From: DAINRZ01 sp964634885
GTDB taxonomy: Bacteria > Bacteroidota > Ignavibacteria > Kapaibacteriales > UBA2268
Assembly (NCBI GenBank): GCA_964634885.1
Contig: CAZWLN010000076.1
Span: forward strand, 1-19,124
Direction of reading: 5' to 3'
DNA length: 19,124 bases
The notes beneath the pieces are model-generated. The model saw only the letters and a program-made list of their open reading frames with translations. It was not told where the DNA came from and did no database searches. Each line of letters starts with the position of its first letter. Position 1 is the stretch's first letter. The position numbers were made by a program, and so were the translations under genes. Shown here one piece after another: positions 7,729-14,842 of the stretch.

Positions 7729-8739
7729 ATGGCAGAATTAACAACCAGGTACATGGGACTGACCCTGAAAAGCCCGATCATTGCCGGAAGCTGCGGTTTC
7801 ACATCCAATGTCGATGACATCCTCAAAATCGAAGAAAGCGGCGCCGGCGCCGTTGTCATGAAATCCCTCTTCGAGGAAGAGATACTTTCCGAAATGCACC
7901 AGGCACAGGAATCGATGAGCCGGCCAGGTACCCTGTACCCTGAAATTTTCGATTTTTTCAGCTATGACGACATGGAAGACTCCGTCAGTAAGTACCTTTC
8001 AACCATCGGTGAGTTGAAAAACAAGATAAAAATACCAGTCATTGCCAGTGTTAACTGCATTACAGGCAACGAGTGGCCCGTCTTTGCCAAAAGGCTTGAA
8101 AGCGCAGGAGCCGACGCACTGGAACTGAACCTGTTCATCATGCCTTCAGACATGAACAGGACACCACAGGACAACGAAAATGTTTACTTCAGTGTTCTGG
8201 AAAAAGTCAAAAACGAAGTAAAAATACCTGTTTCACTTAAGATCAGCAGCTACTTTTCAAGCCTGGCCCGGATGATCGTCAGGTTGGGCGACGCCGGCGC
8301 CGACGCCGTTGTCCTGTTCAACCGCTTCTATTCTCCCGACATCGACATCGACTCACTTGAGGTGGTTCCGGCAGATGTCCTGAGCGTACCGTCCGACATA
8401 TACAACTCCCTGAGATGGATTGCCATCATGTCCGGTAAAGTCAAATGCGACCTGGCTTCTTCGACAGGTGTACACGACGGACAGGCTGCCGTCAAACAGC
8501 TTCTTGCCGGCGCCAACGCAGTACAGGTTGCCTCGGCCCTGTACAAATTCGGGCCCGATTACATAGCTGAAATCAATCACACAATAGAAAAGTGGATGAA
8601 CGACCACAACTTCAGTACCGTGGAGGAGTTCAGGGGGCAGTTGAGCTACTCCAACACTGCCAATCCGGCAGCTTACGAGCGTGTCCAGTTCATGCGGCAC
8701 TTCAGCGGCAAGAGCTGCAACTCGATACCAAAGTGGTAA
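7729..8739 (+). CDS. Dihydroorotate dehydrogenase-like FMN protein (class 1 fold, atypical active site)
   Basis: The 336-residue product has the TIM-barrel flavoprotein pattern of class 1 dihydroorotate dehydrogenases: YMGLTLKSPIIAGSCGFT at the N-terminus, K45 in VVMKSL, N109 in IASVNC, ALELNL (130-135), K171 in VSLKIS, and SSTGV (244-248) with GANAVQVASAL for the FMN phosphate. The loop that should read N-x-S-C-P-N with the catalytic Cys or Ser reads NLFIMPSD instead, so normal dihydroorotate oxidation is doubtful. It belongs to the dihydroorotate dehydrogenase-like group rather than true PyrD, and its substrate is unknown. The start is supported by AGGAAG at 7715-7720, eight bases before the ATG. 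A strong terminator follows at 8769. Confidence 0.88.
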   Translation: MAELTTRYMGLTLKSPIIAGSCGFTSNVDDILKIEESGAGAVVMKSLFEEEILSEMHQAQESMSRPGTLYPEIFDFFSYDDMEDSVSKYLSTIGELKNKIKIPVIASVNCITGNEWPVFAKRLESAGADALELNLFIMPSDMNRTPQDNENVYFSVLEKVKNEVKIPVSLKISSYFSSLARMIVRLGDAGADAVVLFNRFYSPDIDIDSLEVVPADVLSVPSDIYNSLRWIAIMSGKVKCDLASSTGVHDGQAAVKQLLAGANAVQVASALYKFGPDYIAEINHTIEKWMNDHNFSTVEEFRGQLSYSNTANPAAYERVQFMRHFSGKSCNSIPKW

Positions 8740-8768
8740 AGTAAATCCGGGTAAATAATTAAAGAGGC

Positions 8769-8809
8769 TACCCTTTCAAAGACAATGGCTTTGAGAGGGT
8801 ATTTTTTTT
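8769..8809 (+). terminator. Rho-independent terminator of the dihydroorotate dehydrogenase-like gene
   Basis: TACCCTTTCAAAG (8769-8781) pairs with CTTTGAGAGGGTA (8789-8801) over 13 positions with one G-U, loop ACAATGG, followed by a run of T at 8802-8809. Read from the minus strand the same hairpin lies 17 bases after the motA stop but lacks an immediate T-run, so it may also slow transcripts of the flagellar operon. Confidence 0.85.
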
Positions 8810-8817
8810 ATTGCACT

Positions 8818-9687
8818 TCAGACATAGGTGTCTTCGGGATTGTCTTGAAAGAACTCAGGCTCAGTCGGAGGTATAATGATTTTGTCCGGGAAGACGGCTT
8901 TGAATTGTGCCTTGCTGTTCCTGGTAATCCTCTCCTGTTCGCTGAGCGGGAAAGCGCTTGTCAGTTTTGCCCTGATGACCGACGGGCTTTCGCCGAGCTG
9001 GACCGAATAGACACCGTCGAGCATCACCTGCATCAACTGCAGTTCCTCGTTGTGCAGCGTGCGCAGCTTGTCGCCGATCGGCAGCCATACGATATTAGCC
9101 ATCAGGATGCCCCACATCGTAGCGATGAAAGCAGAGGCAATATGGTGAATCAGCACGTTCGGTTCATCGCCGGCAGCAGCCAGAGTCGAGATCAGGCCCA
9201 TGACGGTACCGATGATACCCATTGTAGGAGAATAGCCTCCCATTTTAACAAACAGGTTGATGTTGGCGTTATGCCTTTCGGTAATATAGCCCATCTCCGA
9301 CTCGACAATCCTCTGAAGGGTGTCCGGGTCGGCTCCGTCGATACATATCTGGAACAGTTTCCTGAGAAACGGGTGCTCTACCTCATCGAGCCTCTTTTCG
9401 ATTGCCAGTATGCCTTCGCGGCGTGCCAATCCGGAAAAAATGACAATCCTGTTTACTATCTGTTCTTTGTCGTATTTCTTAGGGAAAAACGAGAGCCATA
9501 TCAGCTTCGGCATCATCGCCATCTGGTGCATGGACGTACCGGCCATGCCTGCGGCAAGGGTGCCGCCAAAGACGATCAGCATCGCAGGCCACATGAAAAG
9601 GGTCTCCATGGCGCCTCCTTCCCAGAGGAAGGCACCAAAGATCGATACAAGACCGATTAATATTCCTATTAACGTGCTCAATTTCAT
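8818..9687 (-). CDS. motA: Flagellar motor stator protein MotA
   Basis: The 289-residue product is a standard MotA, the proton- or sodium-channel subunit that turns the rotor. Four membrane segments lie near residues 3-21, 32-52, 148-172 and 182-204. The cytoplasmic loop contains the conserved GLARREGILAIE (Arg89/90 and Glu97, which contact FliG), and the two channel prolines are present in GGYSPTMGIIGTVMGL (P154) and WLPIGDKL (P203). It is the last gene of the minus-strand flagellar cluster, 18 bases after flgL. Its partner motB does not follow; the next gene runs in the opposite direction. The leader aaatttatatt before the ATG has no Shine-Dalgarno, so translation may depend on the AT-rich unstructured leader. 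Confidence 0.96.
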   Translation of the reverse strand: MKLSTLIGILIGLVSIFGAFLWEGGAMETLFMWPAMLIVFGGTLAAGMAGTSMHQMAMMPKLIWLSFFPKKYDKEQIVNRIVIFSGLARREGILAIEKRLDEVEHPFLRKLFQICIDGADPDTLQRIVESEMGYITERHNANINLFVKMGGYSPTMGIIGTVMGLISTLAAAGDEPNVLIHHIASAFIATMWGILMANIVWLPIGDKLRTLHNEELQLMQVMLDGVYSVQLGESPSVIRAKLTSAFPLSEQERITRNSKAQFKAVFPDKIIIPPTEPEFFQDNPEDTYV

Positions 9688-9705
9688 AATATAAATTTAG
9701 CAGTC

Positions 9706-10701
9706 TTAACTGAGATAATCAAATAATGTTAAACCTGAGATGTCGGTTCCTATTTGCAAAGTATATTGAAGAGCATTACTTTCCCGCGCCAGGTCGATTG
9801 CAGCCTGGGCATAGTCGGTGTCTTCATCCATGGACCTGTATTCTTTCAACCTGGTGTTTTCGGTACTAATCTGGTCTTTGACGGTTGTAAGCCTGTTCAT
9901 CTTAGAGCCGATGACGGCAGCAGCATTATTAATGGCTTCCACCTGTTCCTGTATCTTTGTCTGCATCCCGTCAACCTCTTCCATATCTTCCCTGGAAAAA
10001 CCGTCGGCGGACGTCCTTTCTGTCCCGTCGTCATTATATGAAAGTTTATTATAGAGGCTGATGATCGTGGAGAATATCTCGTTGCCGGTGCCTCCGAAGA
10101 TGTCGGCGGCAGTGGTGTTTACAACCTCGGTCGAAGTGTCGTCCTTGTTGATGGCCCTGTCTTTGTTGTTGCCTTTGAAAACGACTTCGAGTCCGGAAGG
10201 ATTGTCTGTCGTTACAGTACCCTGGACGAGTTCGAAGGGTTGTGTGTCGGTAGCAGGAGGCGTAACCGTTATGCCGTCGGCGGTAGTAATGGTTCCGGCA
10301 AAAACAAACCTGCCGTTGAAGTCTGAATTGGCTTTGCTCACTACGTCGTCGAGCAGGCCTTTGACATAGGTTCCCAGTGTCTTCAAATTAGATGAGTTGC
10401 CTGTAAGAGTGGATTCTATGGCAATTTGCCTGATCTCTTCCATGTCGTTGTAAAGAGATTCCAGGTCTTCCGAAACGACTGTCATTTCACCGATGGCATC
10501 ATCGATGGTATTCTGGTAACTCTCGTTCCTGTTGATTTTATTAGTAAGCTGCTTGATATTGACCACTTTCTTGGGACTGTCGGACAAGCTGTTGACATCC
10601 TTGCCGGTAGTCACCTTTTCTTCAATCGACAGTTTCCTGTTCTGTATCTGTTGCAGGTTGCTTTCGTATGTAGTCCACAGCAGGTTATTGGATATTCTCA
10701 T
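9706..10701 (-). CDS. flgL: Hook-filament junction protein FlgL
   Basis: The 331-residue product starts MRISNNLLWTTYESNLQQIQ, with the flagellin-like N-terminal coiled coil (LSIEEKVTTGKDVNSLSDSP), and ends in the matching C-terminal helix (YAQAAIDLARESNALQYTLQIG). The middle (~125-215) is the variable beta domain (FNGRFVFAGT). This is the FlgL/HAP3 pattern: it joins the FlgK ring to the filament outside the cell and is exported by the flagellar type III apparatus. It follows flgK by 18 bases and has AAAGGG eight bases before the ATG, so co-translation with flgK, its direct partner, is likely. Confidence 0.95.
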   Translation of the reverse strand: MRISNNLLWTTYESNLQQIQNRKLSIEEKVTTGKDVNSLSDSPKKVVNIKQLTNKINRNESYQNTIDDAIGEMTVVSEDLESLYNDMEEIRQIAIESTLTGNSSNLKTLGTYVKGLLDDVVSKANSDFNGRFVFAGTITTADGITVTPPATDTQPFELVQGTVTTDNPSGLEVVFKGNNKDRAINKDDTSTEVVNTTAADIFGGTGNEIFSTIISLYNKLSYNDDGTERTSADGFSREDMEEVDGMQTKIQEQVEAINNAAAVIGSKMNRLTTVKDQISTENTRLKEYRSMDEDTDYAQAAIDLARESNALQYTLQIGTDISGLTLFDYLS

Positions 10702-10719
10702 AATTTAAGCCCTTTGGTT

Positions 10720-12168
10720 TTACTGTCCCAGGTTGACAATTACCTGAAGCATCTCGTTGGTAGTGTTAATTACCCTCGAAGAAGCTTCGAATGCTCTCTG
10801 GAATTTAATTAAGTTGACGGCTTCCTCGTCGAGGTTTACACCGATTGCCGATTCCCTTTCCTCGACGAGCTGATCGGTAACGAGAGATGCAGTCTCAAGT
10901 CCTGATGCGGCTTCGGAAGAGAGTGTACCAACTCTCCCCAGGAAAGTGGTATAGTACTCCGAAGCAGTTTCACTGTTAATGAAATCCGTATCTGTTGCAA
11001 GCCTGCTTAATCGCAGTGCAAGCGTATTGTTGCCCGGCTCACCGGCCGTATCTGATATGGGTATATCCCTGGGCCTGTCTTTAACGTCGTCGGAAACTTC
11101 GATGGTGAATGCATTAGCTCCACCGGTCGATGGTTCGAAGAAGGTCCTGCCGGGAGAGGTCGTTCCGGTATCGTCCAAACCATAGCCTTCAACCGTAATC
11201 TCGTTAACCTTTTCGACGATGGCATTGGCGAAGGAATTCAGTTCCGTATAAATGGAAAATCCCCCGCTCGAGTCGTTCCAGTCGAGAGTGGTGTTGTAAT
11301 GTTTCAGCTGGCTTGAAAGTTCGCCGCTGTCCGGGACAATTACGGATAAGGGATTGCCCTTGGAATCGAGCTTAACGATCTGCATCGTTCTTTCACCCGT
11401 AGCCGAATCGACAGTTTCGTTAGCCTGCAGAGTAGAAGCCGTACTGCCTGTAACGACGCAGTTGCCGTTGACATAAACGTTAACCTGTCCGTTGTCGGCA
11501 TTAGATATATACACTCCGACGATATTACCGAGGTCTTCGATGAGTTTTTCCCTCTGGTCAACCAGAGTCTGCGATTCGGTGCCGTCAGCCATTGCTTTGG
11601 AGCTTGCAATCTCAGAATTGAGCCCTGCAATTTGCGAAATAATAGTATTTGCCTCGCCGACGTTAGCAACAACCGAATTGGAAACTTCCCTTCTCATGCT
11701 TTGCAGGTTTTCAGCGATGGTGTGGAACCTTTCAGTCAGAGTTTCTGCCACTGTCAGCACATTGGAACGCAGGCTTGTACTTTCCGGTTCGTTCGACAAC
11801 TCTTCGAAGGCAGTGAAAAGATTGGCAGTCAGTTCGTTGAGGCCGCTGTCGGACGGCTCTGCCAGTATTGCTTCAACCTGACGGTACATAGTCTGGTCTG
11901 CTTCGTAGGCAGACTGCCTGGAGATTGAAGACCTGACCTCTTTGTCGATATACTCTTCCCTGAAAGTCCGCAGATTGTTAGCAACGACACCTGTACCGAT
12001 GAATCCGGAACTGGTGTACATCGGGCCAGTTTCGGAGAATGAGGCCTGCCTGCGTGAATAGCCCTCAGTGTTGACATTGGCAATGTTGTTGCTTGTTACG
12101 TCAATCCCGAACCTGTTCGCAAGCAGCGCCTTTTTGGCTATTTCGAGTGAACCGAAATTTGATGACAT
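10720..12168 (-). CDS. flgK: Hook-associated protein FlgK
   Basis: The 482-residue product carries the flagellar rod/hook N-terminal signature (SLEIAKKALLANRFGIDVTS then NNIANVNTEGYSRR), a coiled-coil region at ~85-200 (EELSNEPESTSLRSNV, QREKLIEDLG), a variable middle, and the C-terminal SLVTDQLVEERESAIGVNLDEEAVNLIKFQRAFEASSRVI. These are diagnostic for FlgK/HAP1, which forms the first junction ring on the hook. It is slightly shorter than the enterobacterial protein (~550), the difference being in the surface domain. The leader has GGGTGTAAC before the ATG. It lies just downstream of flgN and three small frames; FlgN is its usual chaperone. Confidence 0.97.
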   Translation of the reverse strand: MSSNFGSLEIAKKALLANRFGIDVTSNNIANVNTEGYSRRQASFSETGPMYTSSGFIGTGVVANNLRTFREEYIDKEVRSSISRQSAYEADQTMYRQVEAILAEPSDSGLNELTANLFTAFEELSNEPESTSLRSNVLTVAETLTERFHTIAENLQSMRREVSNSVVANVGEANTIISQIAGLNSEIASSKAMADGTESQTLVDQREKLIEDLGNIVGVYISNADNGQVNVYVNGNCVVTGSTASTLQANETVDSATGERTMQIVKLDSKGNPLSVIVPDSGELSSQLKHYNTTLDWNDSSGGFSIYTELNSFANAIVEKVNEITVEGYGLDDTGTTSPGRTFFEPSTGGANAFTIEVSDDVKDRPRDIPISDTAGEPGNNTLALRLSRLATDTDFINSETASEYYTTFLGRVGTLSSEAASGLETASLVTDQLVEERESAIGVNLDEEAVNLIKFQRAFEASSRVINTTNEMLQVIVNLGQ

Positions 12169-12169
12169 G

Positions 12170-12304
12170 TTACACCCTGCAAATTAATAAAATCATCTGT
12201 GCAGCTAACAGGCTGCAAACAGTATTACTACACTGCCGGCAGATCTTTGACCTGTCCTCAGGGCAAATAACCGGTGATTGATATTTAATCCCAAATAGCT
12301 GCAC
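12170..12304 (-). CDS. Possible 44-residue Cys-rich frame filling the gap before flgK
   Basis: A frame opens with GTG at 12304, seven bases after AGGAG (which overlaps the stop of the previous gene), and closes with TAA one base before the flgK ATG. The product begins MQLFGIKYQSPVIC and contains ICRQCSNTVC, five Cys in all, with a hydrophobic tail ALLxQMILLI-like near the end. The exact fit between neighbours and the ribosome binding site favour translation. Against it, 44 open codons can occur by chance, the start is GTG, and most of the frame is occupied by a segment bounded by a 13-bp inverted repeat. I regard it as a candidate only. Confidence 0.22.
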   Translation of the reverse strand: MQLFGIKYQSPVICPEDRSKICRQCSNTVCSLLAAQMILLICRV

Positions 12305-12308
12305 AGAT
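12195..12308. repeat. 13-bp perfect inverted repeat bounding 88 bases
   Basis: ATCTGTGCAGCTA at 12195-12207 is the exact reverse complement of TAGCTGCACAGAT at 12296-12308. The enclosed DNA contains a 10-bp palindrome CTGCCGGCAG at 12233-12242. No target duplication is evident at the ends. It could be a long-range RNA stem in the operon transcript before flgK or the ends of a small non-autonomous element. Confidence 0.6.
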
Positions 12309-12314
12309 ATACTC

Positions 12315-12602
12315 CTAAGAATCTTCACCTGTTGATTTTCTTTCTTTTTCCGAAACGGCGTAAACGCCCGCTCCTTCAGGTTCTTTAGCTGTTACAGCAG
12401 CATGTTTCGGTTTTGCTGCTGTGGCATAGTATAATTTCATTGCTTCGGCAGAAAGGCTCAGGCCATCGCTGCGTACTTTTGCCGCTTCGGGCTCTGCCGT
12501 CCTCGGCTCGCCGGCAGCCTTAGAACCCCTGAGAGGCATGAAATAGACGGCGCCTCCGTTGCTGTTGCCGTCAGATGCATCCGCTGCAATAATATTAGCC
12601 AT
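12315..12602 (-). CDS. Small unknown flagellar-cluster protein, Ala/Lys/Glu-rich
   Basis: The 95-residue product looks largely disordered (many A, K, E, G), without signal peptide or membrane segment. Its only recognisable element is DGLSLSAEAMKLYYA at about residues 45-59, which resembles the short D-x-V-x-LS-x-x-A segment at the start of the sigma-28-binding part of FlgM, and the later GAGVYAVSEKE faintly recalls FlgM's G-x-Y-x-V-D. The intervening helix with VR..V..L is absent, so I do not call it FlgM. The position next to flgN and flgK is where flgM often lies. AAAGG lies ten bases before the ATG. A hairpin (12624-12641, TTGAAAA/TTTTCAA) sits in its leader. Confidence 0.5.
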   Translation of the reverse strand: MANIIAADASDGNSNGGAVYFMPLRGSKAAGEPRTAEPEAAKVRSDGLSLSAEAMKLYYATAAKPKHAAVTAKEPEGAGVYAVSEKERKSTGEDS

Positions 12603-12681
12603 TTCAGTGATACCTTTAATTTATTGAAAATCCTTTTTCAATCGGGGCTGCCTTTCCTTAGGCAGGCCACATCCAAACAAA

Positions 12682-13023
12682 TCATACGGCAAGGAACGGA
12701 TAGCCTGTAGTAATAAGCCTCGACACACTGCTGACCTTTTCAATCAGGTCGTCTGCATTGGTATAATGGAGCTCATCGGCAAGCTTAAGGTAGTCTTTGA
12801 TCTCCCCGAGCAGGACATTGGCTTTGATTATGCTCCTGAGATTTTTCTCGTCGGCTAAGGTGCTTTCCAGCTTATCGGGGAATTCATCCATAGACCTTAA
12901 CAATCTTGACTTTAGCTCATAGATCGTCTCGTCGGGTATTATGCCCGTGAGATTATAGACCGATTCGGCAAGGTCTTCGGCAGTCTCCCTGATGATCCTC
13001 TTCAGTAAGGAATCCGTATCCAT
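12682..13023 (-). CDS. Unknown small helical protein of the flagellar cluster
   Basis: With the ATG at 13023 the product has 113 residues, starting MDTDSLLKRIIRETAEDL. I prefer this start because AAGGA lies eight bases before it; a longer reading from TTG 13056 would add an odd MIVCFYTRMCK with no ribosome binding site. The chain is predicted all-helical by composition (LAESVYNLTG, ELKSRLLRSMDEF, LLGEIKDYLKLADEL, DLIEKVSSVSRLI), soluble and acidic. I do not recognise the family. Location directly after flgN, within the flagellar transcript, suggests an export chaperone or assembly accessory; that is inference. A hairpin CTGCCT/AGGCAG (12648-12665) follows its stop. Confidence 0.65.
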   Translation of the reverse strand: MDTDSLLKRIIRETAEDLAESVYNLTGIIPDETIYELKSRLLRSMDEFPDKLESTLADEKNLRSIIKANVLLGEIKDYLKLADELHYTNADDLIEKVSSVSRLITTGYPFLAV

Positions 13024-13057
13024 TTTGCACATCCTTGTATAAAAACAAACAATCAAA

Positions 13058-13519
13058 TCATACTTTTACGTTACAAACCTGGTTTGTACCGTTTGTCAGC
13101 ATCCCGAGGGCTTCCCTGACATAATTCTTAGCCCTGAGAGCCAGCGCCCTGTTGGATTTGTTGAGCAATTGCAGCCTGGAAACCAACAGCCTGATGGAAT
13201 CGCGGAGAACGAACAGTGCTTTTCTTTCCTCAGATTCGAGGCAGGAGCCGATGGACGACAGGTTCATCTTAATGGCCTCACGTCGAGAGATGTCGAAAGT
13301 GGTCATTATCAGTTTTAACCTGTACTCTTCGGCGTTCCTCATTGTCTGGGTAATCTCTTCCTGAACTGCAGCGATTTTCTCCAGTTCGGCAGCATTGATT
13401 CGGACAAGCGCTTTCTGTTGCTTTTCTGCCAGGCTGACAAGTTCCTGCAGGAGCTGCTGCTCATGCTTCAAATATGTAAAGAGTTTCGTCAGCATTTTAG
13501 AATCCATTCTACTTTTCAT
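13058..13519 (-). CDS. flgN: FlgN-family flagellar export chaperone
   Basis: The ~153-residue product is almost entirely coiled coil and matches the FlgN pattern: YLKHEQQLLQELVSLAEKQQ, then an alternating stretch AAELEKIAAVQEEITQTMRN and YRLKLI, a linker, and a second long helix LRDSIRLLVSRLQLLNKSNR. FlgN holds unfolded FlgK and FlgL for export; both are encoded downstream. The start is uncertain among in-frame ATGs: 13519 has GGAG three bases before it and overlaps the upstream stop by 11 bases; 13507 lies one base past that stop. Either way it is translationally coupled to the preceding gene. Confidence 0.8.
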   Translation of the reverse strand: MKSRMDSKMLTKLFTYLKHEQQLLQELVSLAEKQQKALVRINAAELEKIAAVQEEITQTMRNAEEYRLKLIMTTFDISRREAIKMNLSSIGSCLESEERKALFVLRDSIRLLVSRLQLLNKSNRALALRAKNYVREALGMLTNGTNQVCNVKV

Positions 13520-13913
13520 AAACTCCATCAAAATTAAATGCCGATTTATAGCATTTTGTCTTATTATATAATATATCGATTATTTCATCGATTTTATTTA
13601 GGTATTTTGTGTATTCAATATTTATTATCCTGCTCTTATTTAAAAGCCTTAAGAAGTATCTCCCCTCGAGGGCTTCCTGTGAGGCAAAGAAGAGGTTCTT
13701 GATTATTTCATCTTTATTGTCGAGAGCGCTTGAGTCTTCGATGATATTATCGAGATTGCGCGCATTCTCCAGAAGCTGTTTTGAAATGACAAATTCTTTT
13801 GCCGTGATCAATTTATTATGCAGTTCCCTGACCATCAGCGTGTAAGCTTTGCTTTTACCAATAATATCATCGTACTCGTGATATCCTTCACTGTTTGACG
13901 TTCTACTCATCAT
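13509..13913 (-). CDS. Four-helix-bundle protein resembling the 23S rRNA intervening-sequence (IVP/S23) family
   Basis: The 134-residue product fits the IVP/S23 four-helix template along most of its length: KSKAYTLMVRELHNKL (family: K-S-x-x-F-x-x-x-I-x-x-L), KEFVISKQLLENARN (family: E-F-V-L-S-K-Q-L-L-R-S), KDEIIKNLFFASQEALEG (family: D-F-I-x-K-L-x-I-A-x-K-E-A-x-E), RYFLRLLNKS (family: Y-W-L-x-L-L). The family's S-I-G-A-N-I motif has eroded to NLDNII. Such proteins are usually encoded within rRNA spacers or as free-standing genes of unknown function; here it sits between flgJ and flgN. Its ATG at 13913 overlaps the flgJ stop by 11 bases, so it is part of the flagellar operon. A role as a flagellar chaperone or adaptor is inference. 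Base composition is more AT-rich than its neighbours. Confidence 0.8.
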   Translation of the reverse strand: MMSRTSNSEGYHEYDDIIGKSKAYTLMVRELHNKLITAKEFVISKQLLENARNLDNIIEDSSALDNKDEIIKNLFFASQEALEGRYFLRLLNKSRIINIEYTKYLNKIDEIIDILYNKTKCYKSAFNFDGVYEK

Positions 13914-14835
13914 AGTTAAATCTTTTCATATATTCGCTAACTTTTTTTACGTAGTTCTGTGTTTCCTTGAAAGGGGGAATGCCGTCATATTTATCGACAT
14001 TGCCGGGGCCGGCGTTGTAAGCTGCCAGAGCAAGCTGCGTGTTGCCGTCAAACTTGTCAAGCATCTTCCTGATATACTTCGTTCCGCCCATGATGTTCTC
14101 ATAGGGATTGAACGAATTGCCGACACCGAGACTCTTCGCAGTACCGTCCATCAACTGCATCAGGCCTTTTGCCCCTGCTCCGGACTTCGCATCTGCTTTA
14201 CCGGCGGATTCTGCCGTAATAATAGACTTGATGAGGCTTTCAGAGACACCATACCTCTTAGAAGCGGCCGAGATAATGCCGTCATAGGCTGACAGCCTCG
14301 AATTGACCCTCTCGAAGAAATTGCCGCCGTTAACCTTTACCTGTTCTGCTGCAATATGCTTTTCCGAAGCGAAACCGCTGCTTTTGGCCGTTGTCTGTTT
14401 CTGTACGCCGACAGTCCCGTTATCAGACCGGTTTTCGGTAGCCGTACTGTTGTCGGCAGTGTACACCTGAGTCAGCGGCTGCAGCTTCCCGCCGCCTGTA
14501 AGCTGGGAATAGAGCATGTCTGCAATGCCGATGCCGCCTTTTCCCGCAAGTTCCTGGGCAAAGGCAATATCGCTGAAACCCTGGAGCGTATCGGCTCCGA
14601 AGTATTCGCTGCCGTCTTCCTCGTCTTCGAGCCCTTCGAGCATCGACTCCCTCATCTGCTTGTACATCATATTGATGAACATGGCCTCGAAACCACGCGC
14701 TGCTTTGGCAATCTCTGCCTTTTCTTCATCGCTGAGGTTGGCGCCGCCGCTGACTTTCGTGTTCACATTCAGAAGCGAACTGTAGTCGATCGGCTGGGTT
14801 TGTTTTTCAATATTTAAATAGCTGTCAATGCTCAT
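13903..14835 (-). CDS. flgJ: FlgJ rod-assembly protein fused to a lytic transglycosylase
   Basis: Residues ~38-110 are the FlgJ rod-binding domain (AARGFEAMFINMMYKQMRESM and FSDIAFAQELAGKGGIGIADML). A low-complexity Thr/Ser linker (~120-170) leads to a soluble lytic transglycosylase domain at ~183-300: YGVSESLIKSIITAES with the catalytic Glu209, GAKGLMQLMDGTAKSLGV, NPYENIMGGTKYIRKMLDKF, LALAAYNAGPGNV and IPPFKETQNYV. It would cap the growing rod in the periplasm and open peptidoglycan for it. Enterobacterial FlgJ carries a glucosaminidase instead; the transglycosylase version occurs in other lineages. It starts 7 bases after flgI with no evident Shine-Dalgarno. Confidence 0.95.
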   Translation of the reverse strand: MSIDSYLNIEKQTQPIDYSSLLNVNTKVSGGANLSDEEKAEIAKAARGFEAMFINMMYKQMRESMLEGLEDEEDGSEYFGADTLQGFSDIAFAQELAGKGGIGIADMLYSQLTGGGKLQPLTQVYTADNSTATENRSDNGTVGVQKQTTAKSSGFASEKHIAAEQVKVNGGNFFERVNSRLSAYDGIISAASKRYGVSESLIKSIITAESAGKADAKSGAGAKGLMQLMDGTAKSLGVGNSFNPYENIMGGTKYIRKMLDKFDGNTQLALAAYNAGPGNVDKYDGIPPFKETQNYVKKVSEYMKRFNYDE

Positions 14836-14842
14836 AATTTAT

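Noticed and set aside
8769..8801. Hairpin as a certain terminator of the flagellar operon
   Set aside because: On the minus strand no T-run follows the stem directly; only the plus-strand reading is a standard terminator.
8785..9660. Long plus-strand open frame opposite motA
   Set aside because: It is antisense to a clear MotA over nearly its whole length; its composition (many H, R, D, Q) is that of a codon-bias shadow.
12315..12602. Calling the 95-residue protein FlgM
   Set aside because: Only a short LS-x-EA motif fits; the sigma-28-binding helices are absent.
13054..13056. TTG at 13056 as start of the 113-residue protein
   Set aside because: No ribosome binding site, and ATG 13023 has AAGGA at eight bases; the extra residues look like a leader, not protein.
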